From positions 1-34,510 of the forward strand of contig NZ_LZJN01000098.1 of NCBI RefSeq assembly GCF_001667735.1: a stretch of 34,510 nucleotides of DNA, given 5' to 3'. A program made the translations under genes and the position numbers. The DNA is from Mycobacterium sp. E183 (lineage in GTDB: Bacteria > Actinomycetota > Actinomycetes > Mycobacteriales > Mycobacteriaceae). This document shows, in pieces, positions 33,680 to 34,510 of this stretch (its first letter is position 1; each line of letters starts with the position of its first letter). The notes beneath the pieces were generated by a model. That model saw only the letters and a list, made by a program, of their open reading frames with translations, searched no databases and had not been told where the DNA came from.

Positions 33680-34107
33680 ATCGGCTGGCTCTCCTTACGC
33701 TGAAGTCATCGTCGGCCGAATCGAAAACCGCCGAGGCCGCGGCAGTGTCGGTGAGGTGTGCCGCAACGTCACTCGTTCGACACCGTGGCCCGCGGGCGCG
33801 AGGAGACTGGCGTTGCCCGCTGAGTCGGCGCGGTCGACAGCAGGATGCGGTGCAGTCACCGACCACCCCTTTCGTGTCGCCGAGTCATCGGGCGGTGTAG
33901 GGGCACGCCAACCGCCATCGGAGTTATCCTAATTCACCCAAGAGGGCCCGCGCGCAGCAATTTGCCGTACCGATTTGGCACACTTTCGGCTCGAAAATGC
34001 GTGGTGTACCGGGGTGCAATGCGCACACATTGCGCCGCATTGGTCCGCCCGAAGGCGTTGCGGCCTCGCCCTTCTCGACGGCGTGCGGGCCAGGCGGCGC
34101 CCGACCG
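33680..34107. other. Non-coding region upstream of espB, at the expected eccE1 site
   Basis: These 428 bases hold the espB promoter side (minus strand) and no supported gene. A small inverted repeat GCAATG (34016-34021) / CATTGC (34028-34033) is visible. eccE1 and mycP1, which follow espB elsewhere, are absent. Confidence 0.6.
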
Positions 34108-34497
34108 TCACACCCCGGCCGGTCGGAAGAAAACCCCGTCGGCCTGCAGCAGTCGCCCGGTTCGGACATCGAAGAAGAACGGCGCGAATCCGGCCAACGC
34201 CATGCCCAGTGAGCGCATCAGGTCCATCGCCTCGTCGGCGAGCATGCCACCGTCGTACAAGGGCTCGAACGAGAGCTCGAGCTGCACTCCGACGCAGCGA
34301 TCGTGCACCGTTGTCTCCCCGCCGGCGATCACCTGCCTCTCGAACCCCTGGACGTCGAGCTTGAGGAATGCCACGTCGTCGGGCAGCAAGAGCTCGGGCG
34401 CCAGGGAATCGAGTCGACGGAGGGCCACCTCCTCGGTGCCGATGAACGTCGCGGGCAACGCGGGGCAGAGCAGTTCGCTGCTTCCGATGCTGAAAGC
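34108..34497 (-). pseudogene. FkbM-family methyltransferase, C-terminal part
   Basis: The frame has the FkbM core LDSL...DDVAFLKLDVQGFERQVIAGG and ends LLQADGVFFRPAGV before a stop at 34108-34110. FkbM proteins are SAM-dependent O-methyltransferases, often for sugars or glycolipids. Similarity appears to reach SIGSSELL (near 34490), but an in-frame TGA at 34498-34500 precedes it. The only usable start (TTG 34458) would lose this part and the SAM-binding N-terminus. Either the gene is a broken remnant or the window end contains an error. It is foreign to the ESX-1 order, where eccE1 should lie. Confidence 0.65.
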
Positions 34498-34510
34498 TCA
34501 TCGCGACGCG

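Noticed and set aside
1..34510. tRNA, rRNA, insertion sequence or phage genes
   Set aside because: I saw no transposase, integrase, tRNA-like cloverleaf or rRNA sequence; this was by eye only, and a tRNAscan/ISfinder search was not possible.

Overview
The window is a high-GC mycobacterial chromosome segment carrying most of an ESX-1 (type VII secretion) locus. The organism is a Mycobacterium other than M. tuberculosis. The core genes are clear orthologs of the RD1-region genes: EsxB is 100 aa, EsxA 95 aa and EccA1 573 aa, the usual family lengths. Several local arrangements, however, differ from the M. tuberculosis order as I remember it. The species cannot be fixed from the sequence alone.

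Left flank (1-4885). The window opens with a truncated minus-strand reading frame and an 80-bp inverted repeat (1-80 and 400-479, one mismatch). Next comes the 5' end of gltB on the plus strand. It breaks off after about 141 codons and is joined, out of frame, to the body of a MinD/ParA-like ATPase of the Rv3860 type. Elsewhere gltB and Rv3860 are divergent neighbours, so this looks like an inversion or an assembly chimera. Then come a SigI-like ECF sigma factor (minus), a divergent NmrA-type NAD(P)-binding protein, a Ddn-type F420-dependent protein and whiB6 (minus).

Control region and substrate genes (4886-12749). A 504-bp spacer with palindromic sites separates whiB6 from divergent espM (FHA plus HTH regulator). 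It is followed by an amplified secreted-substrate block: EspA/EspE copy 1, EspF copy 1, EspA/EspE copy 2 (no EspF partner), EspA/EspE copy 3, EspF copy 2, then the chaperone gene espG1.

Core machine (12784-26477). espH, eccA1, eccB1, eccCa1 and eccCb1 are tightly packed, with start-stop overlaps at espH/eccA1 and eccB1/eccCa1. A 44-codon remnant of PE35 precedes PPE68. esxB, esxA, espI and eccD1 follow. The EccB, EccC and EccD membrane proteins and the cytosolic ATPases EccA1 and EspI are all present.

Right arm (26564-34510). espJ is followed by a TetR regulator and a divergent second espB-like gene, with two identical TGTAGTC-N4-GACTACA operators between them. This TetR/EspB module is not part of the canonical locus that I know. 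Convergent to it are espK, espL and canonical espB (minus strand). The usual next genes, eccE1 and mycP1, are not in the window. In their place lies a non-coding stretch and the C-terminal part of an FkbM-type methyltransferase preceded by a stop codon. The two espB genes are inverted relative to each other around espK-espL.
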